Shown piece after piece: positions 1 through 6,177 of a stretch of 18,443 nt of DNA (positions within the stretch are counted from its first letter, which is position 1; each line of letters starts with the position of its first letter). Below the pieces are notes generated by a model. The model was given only the letters and a program-made list of their open reading frames with translations. It was not told where the DNA came from and did not search any database. The DNA is taken from contig DXHG01000058.1 of assembly GCA_019113455.1 (NCBI GenBank), positions 1 to 18,443 of the forward strand, written 5' to 3'. A program made the position numbers and the translations under genes. Source of the stretch: Candidatus Treponema faecavium. Its GTDB lineage: Bacteria; Spirochaetota; Spirochaetia; Treponematales; Treponemataceae.

Positions 1-428
1 CGTACAAGATACACGCCGACAATAACTCGATGTACAACACGCCGCCGTGCTACACAATCTACATACTGGGCAAGGTGCTCGCATGGGTAGAAAAGAACGG
101 CGGAACAGAAGGCATGAAAAAGCGCAACGAAGAAAAGGCAAAGCTGCTTTACGATTATCTTGACGCAAGCAGCTTTTACCGCGGCACGGCGCGCAAAGAC
201 AGCCGCTCGCTCATGAACGTGCCGTTTGTAACGCGCGAACCTGACGCGGAAAAAGCGGCGGCGCTCAATAAAAAGTTCGTGGCGCAGGCGGCGCAGGCAG
301 GGCTCGTCAATCTCGCAGGCCACCGCCTTGTCGGCGGCATGAGGGCTTCCATTTACAACGCGATGGACATAGACGGCGTGCGCGCGCTTATCGCGTTCAT
401 GGACACGTTCGCCAAAGAAAACGCGTAG
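1..428 (+). CDS. serC: Phosphoserine aminotransferase, C-terminal part (5' end outside window)
   Basis: SerC is a PLP-dependent aminotransferase that exchanges the amino group between 3-phosphohydroxypyruvate and phosphoserine using glutamate/2-oxoglutarate, step 2 of serine synthesis in the cytosol. The reading frame is open from base 3 and stops at TAG 426-428, so about 141 C-terminal residues are present. The segment HADNNSMYNTPP near the left edge is the conserved SerC motif (H-x-x-N-x-S-M-Y-N-T-P-P) that binds the substrate phosphate and cofactor of the partner subunit. The C-terminal GGMRASIYNAM is also a SerC hallmark. An internal ATG at base 30 is part of the conserved motif and not a start. 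serA follows 36 bp downstream on the same strand, as expected for a serine operon. The lysine that binds PLP lies outside the window. Confidence 0.95.
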   Translation, partial: YKIHADNNSMYNTPPCYTIYILGKVLAWVEKNGGTEGMKKRNEEKAKLLYDYLDASSFYRGTARKDSRSLMNVPFVTREPDAEKAAALNKKFVAQAAQAGLVNLAGHRLVGGMRASIYNAMDIDGVRALIAFMDTFAKENA

Positions 429-464
429 CCTGCTCGAAAACTTACTATATATAAGGAAGAAATA

Positions 465-1643
465 ATGTACAAGATTCAGACGCTTAATAAAATATCGGCA
501 AACGGGCTTGCCGAGCTGCCGCGCGACGATTACGAAATCGCAAGCGAAATACTCAACCCCGACGCAATACTGCTGCGTTCCGCAGACATGCACAGCATGG
601 ACATACCGCAGTCGGTGCGGGCTGTGGCGCGCGCGGGCGCCGGAGTAAATAATATCCCGATTCCGGCGCTCACAGAACGCGGTATCGTCGTGTTCAACAC
701 GCCGGGAGCAAACGCAAACGCGGTAAAGGAACTGACGATACTCGCGCTGCTGCTCTCAAGCCGTCCGGTCGTAAAGGCGATGCAGTGGACGCAGACGCTC
801 ATCGGCAAAGGCGACGAGATACCGGAACTTGCAGAAAAAGGCAAATCGCAGTTTATCGGCCCGGAGCTTAAAGGCAAGACGCTCGGCGTTATCGGTCTCG
901 GCGCAATCGGCGCGCGCGTCGCCAACGCCGCTATCGAGCTCGGCATGGAAGTTATCGGCTACGATCCGTTTATTTCGGTCGATGCCGCATGGTCGCTTAA
1001 CCGGCAGGTGCACCGCGCGGAAAACCTCGATGGGCTTTTGGCGCGCGCAGACTACATCACGCTGCACATTCCCCAGACGGCGGAAACAAAAGGCCTTATC
1101 AACGCGGAACGCATAAAGGCAATGAAGACCGGCGTGCGCATCGTAAACCTGTCTCGCGGCGGGCTTGTCGTCAATACCGATATTATCGACGCGGCAAACA
1201 GCGGCAAGATTGCGTGCTTTGTTACGGACTTTACCGACGAAGACCTGCTCGCCTGTCCGGGTGTTATCTGTATGCCGCATCTGGGAGCCTCAACGCCCGA
1301 AGCAGAAGAAAACTGCGCGCGCATGGCGGCGCGGCAGCTTAAAGCATTCCTGGAACAGGGAACGATTATAAACTCCGTCAATTTTCCCAAATGCCGCATG
1401 GACGCAGCAATTCCTAAAGGAGGCGCACGCCTGTGCATCGCAAACAAGAACGTGCCTAATATGCTCGGACAGATTGCAACCGTGCTTGCAGAAAACGGCC
1501 TGAATATCGAAGCGATGGTGAATCAGAACCGCGCCGACTTGGCATACAATATTATCGATGTGGCAAAGCCGGTTTCGGACGAGTCAGTCCAAAAAATACG
1601 CGCTATAGACGGCGTTATCAGCGTGCGAAGAATAGAAGGCTGA
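465..1643 (+). CDS. serA: D-3-phosphoglycerate dehydrogenase, short form with C-terminal ACT domain
   Basis: SerA oxidises 3-phosphoglycerate with NAD to 3-phosphohydroxypyruvate, the first step of serine synthesis. The 392-residue product has the D-2-hydroxyacid dehydrogenase fold: a substrate domain containing GAGVNNIP, the NAD-binding GLGAIG at residues 144-149, Arg231 in NLSRGG, an acidic residue around Glu259 and the catalytic His272 in PHLGAST. The Glu-to-His spacing (about 13 residues) is shorter than in the E. coli enzyme, as in other short ~390-residue SerA proteins. Residues 322-392 form an ACT domain, which in this family commonly mediates serine feedback. The start ATG has a good Shine-Dalgarno AAGGAAG at 453-459. 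It follows serC by 36 bp and no promoter is needed between them. Identification is firm. Allosteric control is inferred from the ACT domain only. Confidence 0.96.
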   Translation: MYKIQTLNKISANGLAELPRDDYEIASEILNPDAILLRSADMHSMDIPQSVRAVARAGAGVNNIPIPALTERGIVVFNTPGANANAVKELTILALLLSSRPVVKAMQWTQTLIGKGDEIPELAEKGKSQFIGPELKGKTLGVIGLGAIGARVANAAIELGMEVIGYDPFISVDAAWSLNRQVHRAENLDGLLARADYITLHIPQTAETKGLINAERIKAMKTGVRIVNLSRGGLVVNTDIIDAANSGKIACFVTDFTDEDLLACPGVICMPHLGASTPEAEENCARMAARQLKAFLEQGTIINSVNFPKCRMDAAIPKGGARLCIANKNVPNMLGQIATVLAENGLNIEAMVNQNRADLAYNIIDVAKPVSDESVQKIRAIDGVISVRRIEG

Positions 1644-1663
1644 GCACACGAGCTGAAGCACGA

Positions 1664-1733
1664 GCCTGCCGCAGATTCATGTGCGGGGCGGCAGGCGGAC
1701 AGGCGGCGAGGCGGTGCCGCCTGTCCGCCTGCC
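1664..1733 (+). promoter_or_regulatory. Two overlapping, mutually exclusive GC-rich hairpins after serA
   Basis: Bases 1690-1707 and 1716-1733 form a perfect 18-bp inverted repeat with an 8-nt loop. A second inverted repeat of 9 bp (GCCTGCCGC at 1664-1672, GCGGCAGGC at 1688-1696) uses the same bases as the start of the first stem, so only one can form at a time. There is no T-run after the large stem, so it is not a classical intrinsic terminator. It could end or stabilise the serCA transcript, or be a mobile palindromic repeat. Confidence 0.6.
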
Positions 1734-1807
1734 TGCCAGGAACCAACAGCAAGAAATACAAGGATATGCAGAATTCTGCAAATTATTCAAATAAAACGCA
1801 AAAAGTA

Positions 1808-1838
1808 TTGATTATTTAGTCCAAATGTGCCATAGTAT
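1808..1838 (+). promoter_or_regulatory. Putative sigma-70 promoter for the lytic transglycosylase gene
   Basis: TTGATT at 1808-1813 and CATAGT at 1831-1836 are spaced by 17 bp, each matching 4 of 6 consensus bases, in an A/T-rich stretch that contrasts with the GC-rich hairpin before it. The start codon at 1864 follows a GAGGA Shine-Dalgarno. A shifted -10 (TAGTAT, 1833-1838) is also possible. Confidence 0.4.
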
Positions 1839-1863
1839 CCGCGATTAAAAGAGGAATAAAACT

Positions 1864-2679
1864 ATGGAATCGACAAGCACATCAAAGAAAAAGGATTTCC
1901 GCGGAATCATGGTATTCTGCGCCGTATTGGTAACCGCGTGTGTCTCGGCGGCCTTTTTAGTGCCGGGCGATACCGAACCAGACACGGTCGCTGCCGCTCA
2001 GCAGGCAGCCGAACAGCAGGAGACTGCCGAGACCGTACCGCAGGCAGCAGCGGAAGAAACATCAGGCGCGCCTGCACTCACTGTATCATATCACACGGCC
2101 ATATCAGACTATGCGGCCGGCAAACTGGACACGGGGCTCATGCTGTACCGCTCTGTTGAGTCGCGCGCCGCGGTGGAATGGTTTTACACGCATATAACGG
2201 AAGACCGTGAAGTTGCGCTTGCCATACTGGAAGCCGCGGATCAGAACGACATCGCGCTGCCGCTTGCGTTTGCGCTCGCGTATACGGAAAGCAGATACAA
2301 GCCGACTGCGGTAAACCGCAACACGAATGCTTCCATTGACCGGGGGCTGTTCCAGCTTAACAATAATTCATTTCCCACACTGACGGAAGAAGAGTTTTTT
2401 GATCCGGCAGTCAGCGCATACTACGGCATGTCTCACCTGCGGTTCTGCATCGATACCGCCGGCAACGAAGTGGCGGCGCTCGCGATGTACAACGCCGGCA
2501 CAAACAAAGTGCGCACAAACAGAACGCCGCAGATGACGCTTAACTATGTATCAAAGATTATCAACTACCGCACCGGCCTTGAAGAACTCTTTAACGCGGA
2601 GGTTGCATCGTTCTATGCTGGAAACGGCAGCTCGCCCATACTGGCAAGCGGCAGATACGTTTCTTCACCGTTTATTTAA
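1864..2679 (+). CDS. Membrane-anchored lytic transglycosylase (SLT domain)
   Basis: This 271-residue protein is a putative peptidoglycan lytic transglycosylase, cleaving the MurNAc-GlcNAc bond to leave 1,6-anhydroMurNAc. Residues 15-33 are a hydrophobic membrane segment after a Lys-rich N-terminus. An Ala/Gln/Glu-rich linker covers about 40-70, and the SLT domain about 125-235. Glu142 in AYTESRYKP is the expected catalytic acid. The following DRGLFQLN (the G-L-x-Q-x-N motif) and the AMYNAGTNKV motif complete the family signature. LVTAC at the membrane segment resembles a lipobox, but the residues after the Cys remain hydrophobic, so an uncleaved anchor fits better. The start is supported by GAGGA at about -13 to -9. 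The gene is monocistronic with its own promoter and a terminator at 2723. Periplasmic action is inferred from the topology. Confidence 0.85.
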   Translation: MESTSTSKKKDFRGIMVFCAVLVTACVSAAFLVPGDTEPDTVAAAQQAAEQQETAETVPQAAAEETSGAPALTVSYHTAISDYAAGKLDTGLMLYRSVESRAAVEWFYTHITEDREVALAILEAADQNDIALPLAFALAYTESRYKPTAVNRNTNASIDRGLFQLNNNSFPTLTEEEFFDPAVSAYYGMSHLRFCIDTAGNEVAALAMYNAGTNKVRTNRTPQMTLNYVSKIINYRTGLEELFNAEVASFYAGNGSSPILASGRYVSSPFI

Positions 2680-2722
2680 GCGCAGCTGAAAAGAGAAATT
2701 AACAGTAAAAAGCAAGAAAAAT

Positions 2723-2757
2723 AAAAAAACGCCGCACATACATGCGGCGTTTTTTTT
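2723..2757. terminator. Bidirectional intrinsic terminator
   Basis: A perfect stem ACGCCGCA/TGCGGCGT (2729-2736 with 2743-2750, 6-nt loop) is flanked by A6 on the left and a T-run on the right, giving a valid terminator on both strands. It lies between the convergent lytic transglycosylase gene (ends 2679, plus) and the GH5 gene (ends 2766, minus), and can serve both. Confidence 0.92.
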
Positions 2758-2765
2758 ATCTGCGG

Positions 2766-4739
2766 CTACCGGCGGCGCGGTGCCACACGGATCAGGCACG
2801 TGCGGGCGGTTACGGTTGTTACAAACAGCCGCTGTTCTTCCGGCCGCTCGACAACAGTGCCGCTGCCGTCAAAGCGTTCCACAACCCAGCCGTGCGGATA
2901 CTGGCAGTCCGGTATAAAGAACACCGTTCCCTGTTCGGTAAGCGTCTGTCCTGAAAGCGCCGCCGCATCCCATTCAAACTCAAACACGCCGCTTTCTCCG
3001 CAAAACCGCATACGGCGGGGAGTACCGGCAACGGCCATTGCAAACGGGCGGCAGAATCCCCGCAGCGCGCGGATTCCGTCTTCCCGGGAAAACACCGACA
3101 TATTTTCCCCATTCCAGTTATCGCCGCCGCTTTCCGTATTGTCCGCGTTGTAATGCCACAGCGTGCACGACAGCAGCAGTTCGTCAAGGCTGTTATAATA
3201 CATGGAAAGCGCCTCTCTCGCCTTATCATGAGAGGCGTCGTTTTTTAAATCGAACGGCACGCCAAGTTCCGCGGCAAGCAGCGCGATATTGCCTTCTCTG
3301 CCTGCCGCACATGTGCGCGCAAGTTGTTCTGTAAAACACTGCTGCACGTGCGCCTTTCCTGCGACGGGCCGGTACACAGGCTTATGCGCTTGTTTATGCG
3401 CGGCGTCCTCGTACAAATCCGCGTGTAAGCCCGCGTCCACGGTAAACAGCGGATTCCATTTTTTTGTCGTAAGCGTAAGCCCATCATACCAGTGAAACGC
3501 CAGCACCACACGGTCGCCGAATACGTCTCCGCCGCCAATAACGCCGCCTTCCCGTTCGGCGACGGCGGTGCTGCGCCGTCCGCGGTCTTCGGCACAGCAG
3601 CGCCACTGAGGATACTCGCCGTAAATGGAACCGTCTATAAAGAACAGATAGTCCCGGTGCTTTTTCGCAAGCGCGGCAATGAACCGCTCCTGAAACGGTT
3701 TTAAGAAATCGCGCGCGAAATCAACGCGGCGGCCTCCTGCCGCTGCAAAGTAGTCGCTCCTGCACAGCACCGGCACGCCGGACGCAGTGTCTATTTTCCA
3801 CACGCCGGCAGTTTTCCACGGGCATGACCGCTCCCGCAGAAAAACGCCGCCGCTGCACGGCGCAATGCGCTCTTTGCCTGCGGGCAGGAGCCCCGCAGGT
3901 CCTGCGGCAAACGAACGCAGCTCCCCGCCGTATCCTGACGCGGCGGTCATGCCGTCAAACGGCGTCATGCTCATGCCTTTGCGGGCCAGAAGCCGCGGGT
4001 CGCGCACGGCAAGATCGGCAAGACCGATATAGCCGCTGTGCGGTTCGTTCATAATGCCAAAACCGACAACCGCATGGCAGTCCTTTATCCGGCGCGCGGT
4101 ATGATACATCGCGTCGATATAATGCTGCTGCAGATACTGCTGCACCGGCACGCCGTCTATGTTAAAACCCGGAGCAAACACGTCACCGCCCCAAAAGAGC
4201 GTAAACATCGTTGCGCACGCATAGCGCTGGTAATTAAGCGGCCACGGCATATCCTCATACGCTGCCCCCTGCGCATCCTGAGTAAATGCCGCGCCGCATC
4301 GCTCAAGCTTTGCAGGATCAAGGCCGACGGCGCGCAGCGTCCACTCAGGAGCGCCGTCGCCGCCGGTCCAGCGGCTCCACGCATCCTGATGCGGATCAAC
4401 GATAATGTGCAGCCCATAATGTTCCGCCTGCTTAAAAAGGCGGCGCAGATATGCCAGATACTCCTCGTCATACACGCCCGGCGCGCTGTGCTCCACCGCT
4501 TCCCACGTAATAACCCAGCGCAGCAGCGTGCAGCCCATAGACGCCAGACGCTGAAAATGATCGTCCGCCTCATCCTCGCCAAAAGGCCGCCCCACAAAAG
4601 AAACTTCAGCCGCAGGCGCCGCCGCGTTAATCGGCAATTTTGCGTTTCCGCCAACATTCACCCCGCGAAATATGCGCACGCGCCCCAATGAATCGATAAT
4701 CTGACCGTTCTTGACCGTAAACACGGCGTCTGATTTCAT
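2766..4739 (-). CDS. GH5 family glycosidase, endoglycoceramidase / sterylglucosidase type
   Basis: This 657-residue retaining beta-glycosidase belongs to clan GH-A, family GH5. The RIFRGVNVGG strand near the N-terminus, DPHQDAWSRW (from residue 115) with GDGAP just after, and MNEPHSGYIG with acid/base Glu232 resemble the endoglycoceramidase-related enzymes that hydrolyse glucosylceramide or steryl glucosides. The nucleophile is probably Glu491 in AAELGVPFDL, followed by LWHYNADN. A beta-sandwich-like C-terminal region (about 560-657) is common in this group. No signal peptide or membrane segment is visible, so it is probably cytoplasmic, in contrast to secreted endoglycoceramidases. The ATG has only a weak AGG upstream. 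It lies 133 bp downstream of ptsN on the same strand. Family assignment is strong, but the substrate (lipid glycoside, sterol glucoside or other) is inferred. Confidence 0.85.
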   Translation of the reverse strand: MKSDAVFTVKNGQIIDSLGRVRIFRGVNVGGNAKLPINAAAPAAEVSFVGRPFGEDEADDHFQRLASMGCTLLRWVITWEAVEHSAPGVYDEEYLAYLRRLFKQAEHYGLHIIVDPHQDAWSRWTGGDGAPEWTLRAVGLDPAKLERCGAAFTQDAQGAAYEDMPWPLNYQRYACATMFTLFWGGDVFAPGFNIDGVPVQQYLQQHYIDAMYHTARRIKDCHAVVGFGIMNEPHSGYIGLADLAVRDPRLLARKGMSMTPFDGMTAASGYGGELRSFAAGPAGLLPAGKERIAPCSGGVFLRERSCPWKTAGVWKIDTASGVPVLCRSDYFAAAGGRRVDFARDFLKPFQERFIAALAKKHRDYLFFIDGSIYGEYPQWRCCAEDRGRRSTAVAEREGGVIGGGDVFGDRVVLAFHWYDGLTLTTKKWNPLFTVDAGLHADLYEDAAHKQAHKPVYRPVAGKAHVQQCFTEQLARTCAAGREGNIALLAAELGVPFDLKNDASHDKAREALSMYYNSLDELLLSCTLWHYNADNTESGGDNWNGENMSVFSREDGIRALRGFCRPFAMAVAGTPRRMRFCGESGVFEFEWDAAALSGQTLTEQGTVFFIPDCQYPHGWVVERFDGSGTVVERPEEQRLFVTTVTARTCLIRVAPRRR

Positions 4740-4782
4740 CCTGCCTACGCTCCGTTACTTTATTTTCATATTTAAACACAGC

Positions 4783-4821
4783 AAGACCACACTCCGCAAT
4801 ATACATTGCCCGTGTGGTCTT
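4783..4821. promoter_or_regulatory. Nested inverted repeat between ptsN and the GH5 gene
   Basis: AAGACCACAC at 4783-4792 is the exact reverse complement of 4812-4821, with a further CAAT/ATTG pairing inside. It sits 44 bp upstream of the GH5 start on the minus strand. No T-run follows in either direction, so it is more likely an operator or an RNA element in the ptsN-GH5 intergenic leader than an intrinsic terminator. Confidence 0.5.
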
Positions 4822-4872
4822 ACGCTGCCTCACCGCAGCAAGAGAACATAAACATAAAACGTTTGCTCAAGT

Positions 4873-5319
4873 CTATTCCGTTAAGATCTTGATTACCTGC
4901 GCCTTGTCAGTCGTATTCAGTATTTCCTGACGCTTTTCCGCGCTCTTGAACAGCAGGCTTACCTCCGCAAGAAACTGCAGATGCGGACCCGTCTTGTTTA
5001 CCGGAGAGAGCGTCATGATAAAGATACGGCACGGCTCCTGATCAAGCGAATCAAAGTCGATAGGATTGTCTGACACGCCGATACAGGCCACCAGATCAGA
5101 TACCGTATCAGTCTTGCCGTGAGGAATAGCAATACCGTGCTTCATACCGGTGGACATCTTCCGTTCGCGGTCGAGCACACATTCACGAGCCGCATCCTTA
5201 TCAGTTACCTTGCCGGCATTGACAAGAATATCGAGCATCTCATCAATAATTTCTTCCTTTGTCTTGCCTTGCAGATGCAGGTTGACAGTATCAGGTGTTA
5301 AAACAGTTTTCAAGTCCAT
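4873..5319 (-). CDS. ptsN: PTS EIIA component, PtsN (nitrogen-regulatory) type
   Basis: This 148-residue protein is a complete EIIA domain of the fructose/nitrogen family. GIAIPHGKT places the phosphorylatable histidine at residue 67, the usual position for PtsN. Proteins of this type accept phosphate from HPr/NPr and act as regulators when no membrane permease domains are attached. None are encoded here, so a regulatory role is likely. Treponemes are known to have incomplete, non-transporting PTS proteins. The ATG at 5319 has no Shine-Dalgarno, but a near-consensus promoter ends 6 nt before it, predicting a leaderless message. The GH5 gene follows on the same strand with a 133-bp gap holding an inverted repeat. 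Regulation of that gene by PtsN is possible but not shown. Confidence 0.9.
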   Translation of the reverse strand: MDLKTVLTPDTVNLHLQGKTKEEIIDEMLDILVNAGKVTDKDAARECVLDRERKMSTGMKHGIAIPHGKTDTVSDLVACIGVSDNPIDFDSLDQEPCRIFIMTLSPVNKTGPHLQFLAEVSLLFKSAEKRQEILNTTDKAQVIKILTE

Positions 5320-5561
5320 ACGTCAAGTGTACGAGGACTTTGCCGAATTGTCAAGGAAATACCAATCTTTTTATTCATTTTTTCACCCGCACAGACGCAA
5401 TTTTCACGTCCTTTGCGCTGCAACTGCACGCACGCAGGCGTTCTGCGTGTGCACGCAGGCTGTGGTTTTGTCAGCCCGCGTACTGCATAAACGCCGCTGT
5501 CCTGCAATGACAGCCAGGGCATATTGCATTATTTCAAACGTATCATTTAGTATTTAGAACC
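5320..5561. other. Intergenic region upstream of ptsN and the orphan ORF
   Basis: Apart from the ptsN promoter (5326-5354) and a weak hairpin GCTGTC/GACAGC (5496-5501 with 5509-5514), no gene is recognisable in these 242 bp. A run rich in pyrimidines (5365-5392) and a stretch rich in CGCA/TGCA words (5425-5460) are present. Close to the right end TTGCAT (5524-5529) and TAGTAT (5548-5553), 18 bp apart, form a possible promoter for the following small ORF, whose ATG lies 8 nt beyond. Confidence 0.4.
5326..5354 (-). promoter_or_regulatory. ptsN promoter with -10 box abutting the start codon
   Basis: On the minus strand TTGACA (5354-5349, perfect -35) is followed after exactly 17 bp by TACACT (5331-5326, 4 of 6). 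Only 6 nt (TGACGT) separate the -10 box from the ATG at 5319, so transcription should begin at or next to the start codon. No Shine-Dalgarno is present, which is consistent with leaderless translation. Confidence 0.75.
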
Positions 5562-5834
5562 ATGGAATTACCAAAACGGGCGCGGACAGCGGATTGGGAA
5601 AACAGTGTCCTGACCTTAGGCAGAGAGAAGCAATTTGGAGTCCCGGAACTGACCACGGAACTCATGGAGCGGCTGAACGGCTGGTATCAGATCGAGATTC
5701 TGGGCGGAGAAATCTTGCAGGATGGGGACTATGAACCTGCATTTGAATTTATGATACAGCCCGCAGCACATGACGAAAAAGCCGTCCATCCAGATATGAG
5801 CTGCAGCTTTAAAATTCTAAGTTCCACTTATTAA
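5562..5834 (+). CDS. Orphan hypothetical protein, 90 aa
   Basis: I do not recognise this product. It is 90 residues, acidic to neutral, without a membrane segment or signal peptide; the centre (ELMERLNGWYQIEILGGEI) looks like an amphipathic helix followed by a strand, which argues for a folded protein. No Shine-Dalgarno precedes the ATG. A weak promoter (TTGCAT, 18 bp, TAGTAT) ends 8 nt upstream, so leaderless expression is possible. The bases look more A/T-rich in codon third positions than in neighbouring genes, and it is flanked by non-coding DNA full of inverted repeats, which may mean recent arrival or a remnant of a larger gene. Coding status is moderately likely; function unknown. Confidence 0.5.
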   Translation: MELPKRARTADWENSVLTLGREKQFGVPELTTELMERLNGWYQIEILGGEILQDGDYEPAFEFMIQPAAHDEKAVHPDMSCSFKILSSTY

Positions 5835-5878
5835 GAAAAAAGGTACGACCATGCGGGGCACGCCGCCTGCGATGCTGT

Positions 5879-5897
5879 TCAAGTCAAGTTGACTTGA
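5879..5897. repeat. Perfect 19-bp palindrome, operator-like
   Basis: TCAAGTCAA and TTGACTTGA are exact reverse complements around one central G. The arms and the one-base centre are typical of a site bound by a dimeric regulator, not of an RNA hairpin, which would have no room for a loop. The right arm contains TTGACT, which resembles a -35 box, but no well-spaced -10 follows. Confidence 0.6.
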
Positions 5898-5907
5898 GCC
5901 GTAAAGC

Positions 5908-5956
5908 AGCCTGCCGTGAGCCGTACGGCCGCTTGACGTGTACCTCACGGCAGGCT
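5908..5956. repeat. 13-bp inverted repeat, AGCCTGCCGTGAG arms
   Basis: Bases 5908-5920 and 5944-5956 are perfect reverse complements separated by 23 bp. Allowing one bulged base, the pairing extends by three more bp outward. The spacer contains the self-complementary CCGTACGG. There is no T-run. The arm shares the word CGAGCCTGCCG (read on the minus strand at the right arm) with the hairpin after serA at 1661, suggesting a dispersed repeat family. Confidence 0.6.
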
Positions 5957-6092
5957 CGCTGACTATGGTATTATACCCTCCTCCTCAGAGATAGAGAATA
6001 GCACAGAAAAAAGAAAGCCCATAGCCGCAGGCTGACAAAACACAGCCCGCGGAGAACCCGCAAGAAAAAAACTCGCTTGTAAAGAAAAAACC

Positions 6093-6154
6093 GCACGCGC
6101 CGCGTGCAAAGCGGCATATATTTATACTGACGCCGCGCTGCGCACATGCGCGGC
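6093..6154 (+). promoter_or_regulatory. Leader of the HU-like gene: palindrome, possible -10, hairpin near the RBS
   Basis: GCACGCG-C-CGCGTGC at 6093-6107 is a perfect palindrome. TATACT at 6123-6128 is a plausible -10 box without a good -35 (the palindrome sits where it would be), which would suit an activator-dependent or repressed promoter. GCCGCGC/GCGCGGC (6132-6138 with 6148-6154, 9-nt loop) ends 10 nt before the Shine-Dalgarno AAAGGAGG at 6165-6172. All three are seen directly; their function is inferred. Confidence 0.4.
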
Positions 6155-6177
6155 ATACAAACGCAAAGGAGGATACC

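Larger units (their letters stand above)
5835..6177. other. Non-coding region with several palindromes upstream of the HU-like gene
   Basis: These 343 bp hold no convincing gene. They contain a 19-bp palindrome (5879-5897), a 13-bp inverted repeat (5908-5920 with 5944-5956), a purine-rich tract (about 5990-6090), a 15-bp palindrome (6093-6107), a possible -10 box TATACT (6123-6128), and a 7-bp-stem hairpin (6132-6154) just before the Shine-Dalgarno of the next gene. The region is unusually long for this compact window and is probably regulatory. Confidence 0.5.

Noticed and set aside
1690..1733. Intrinsic terminator of serA
   Set aside because: The stem is strong, but no T-run follows it, so it was not called as a classical terminator.
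1924..1941. Lipobox LVTAC in the lytic transglycosylase
   Set aside because: The residues after the Cys continue the hydrophobic segment, which fits an uncleaved membrane anchor better than a lipoprotein.
4038..4691. 217-codon open frame on the plus strand
   Set aside because: It is antisense to the GH5 gene, extremely Arg/His-rich, and without a recognisable fold or ribosome-binding site.
5970..5975. TATAAT on the minus strand
   Set aside because: The -35 position matches poorly and no minus-strand gene lies nearby downstream before ptsN, which has its own promoter.
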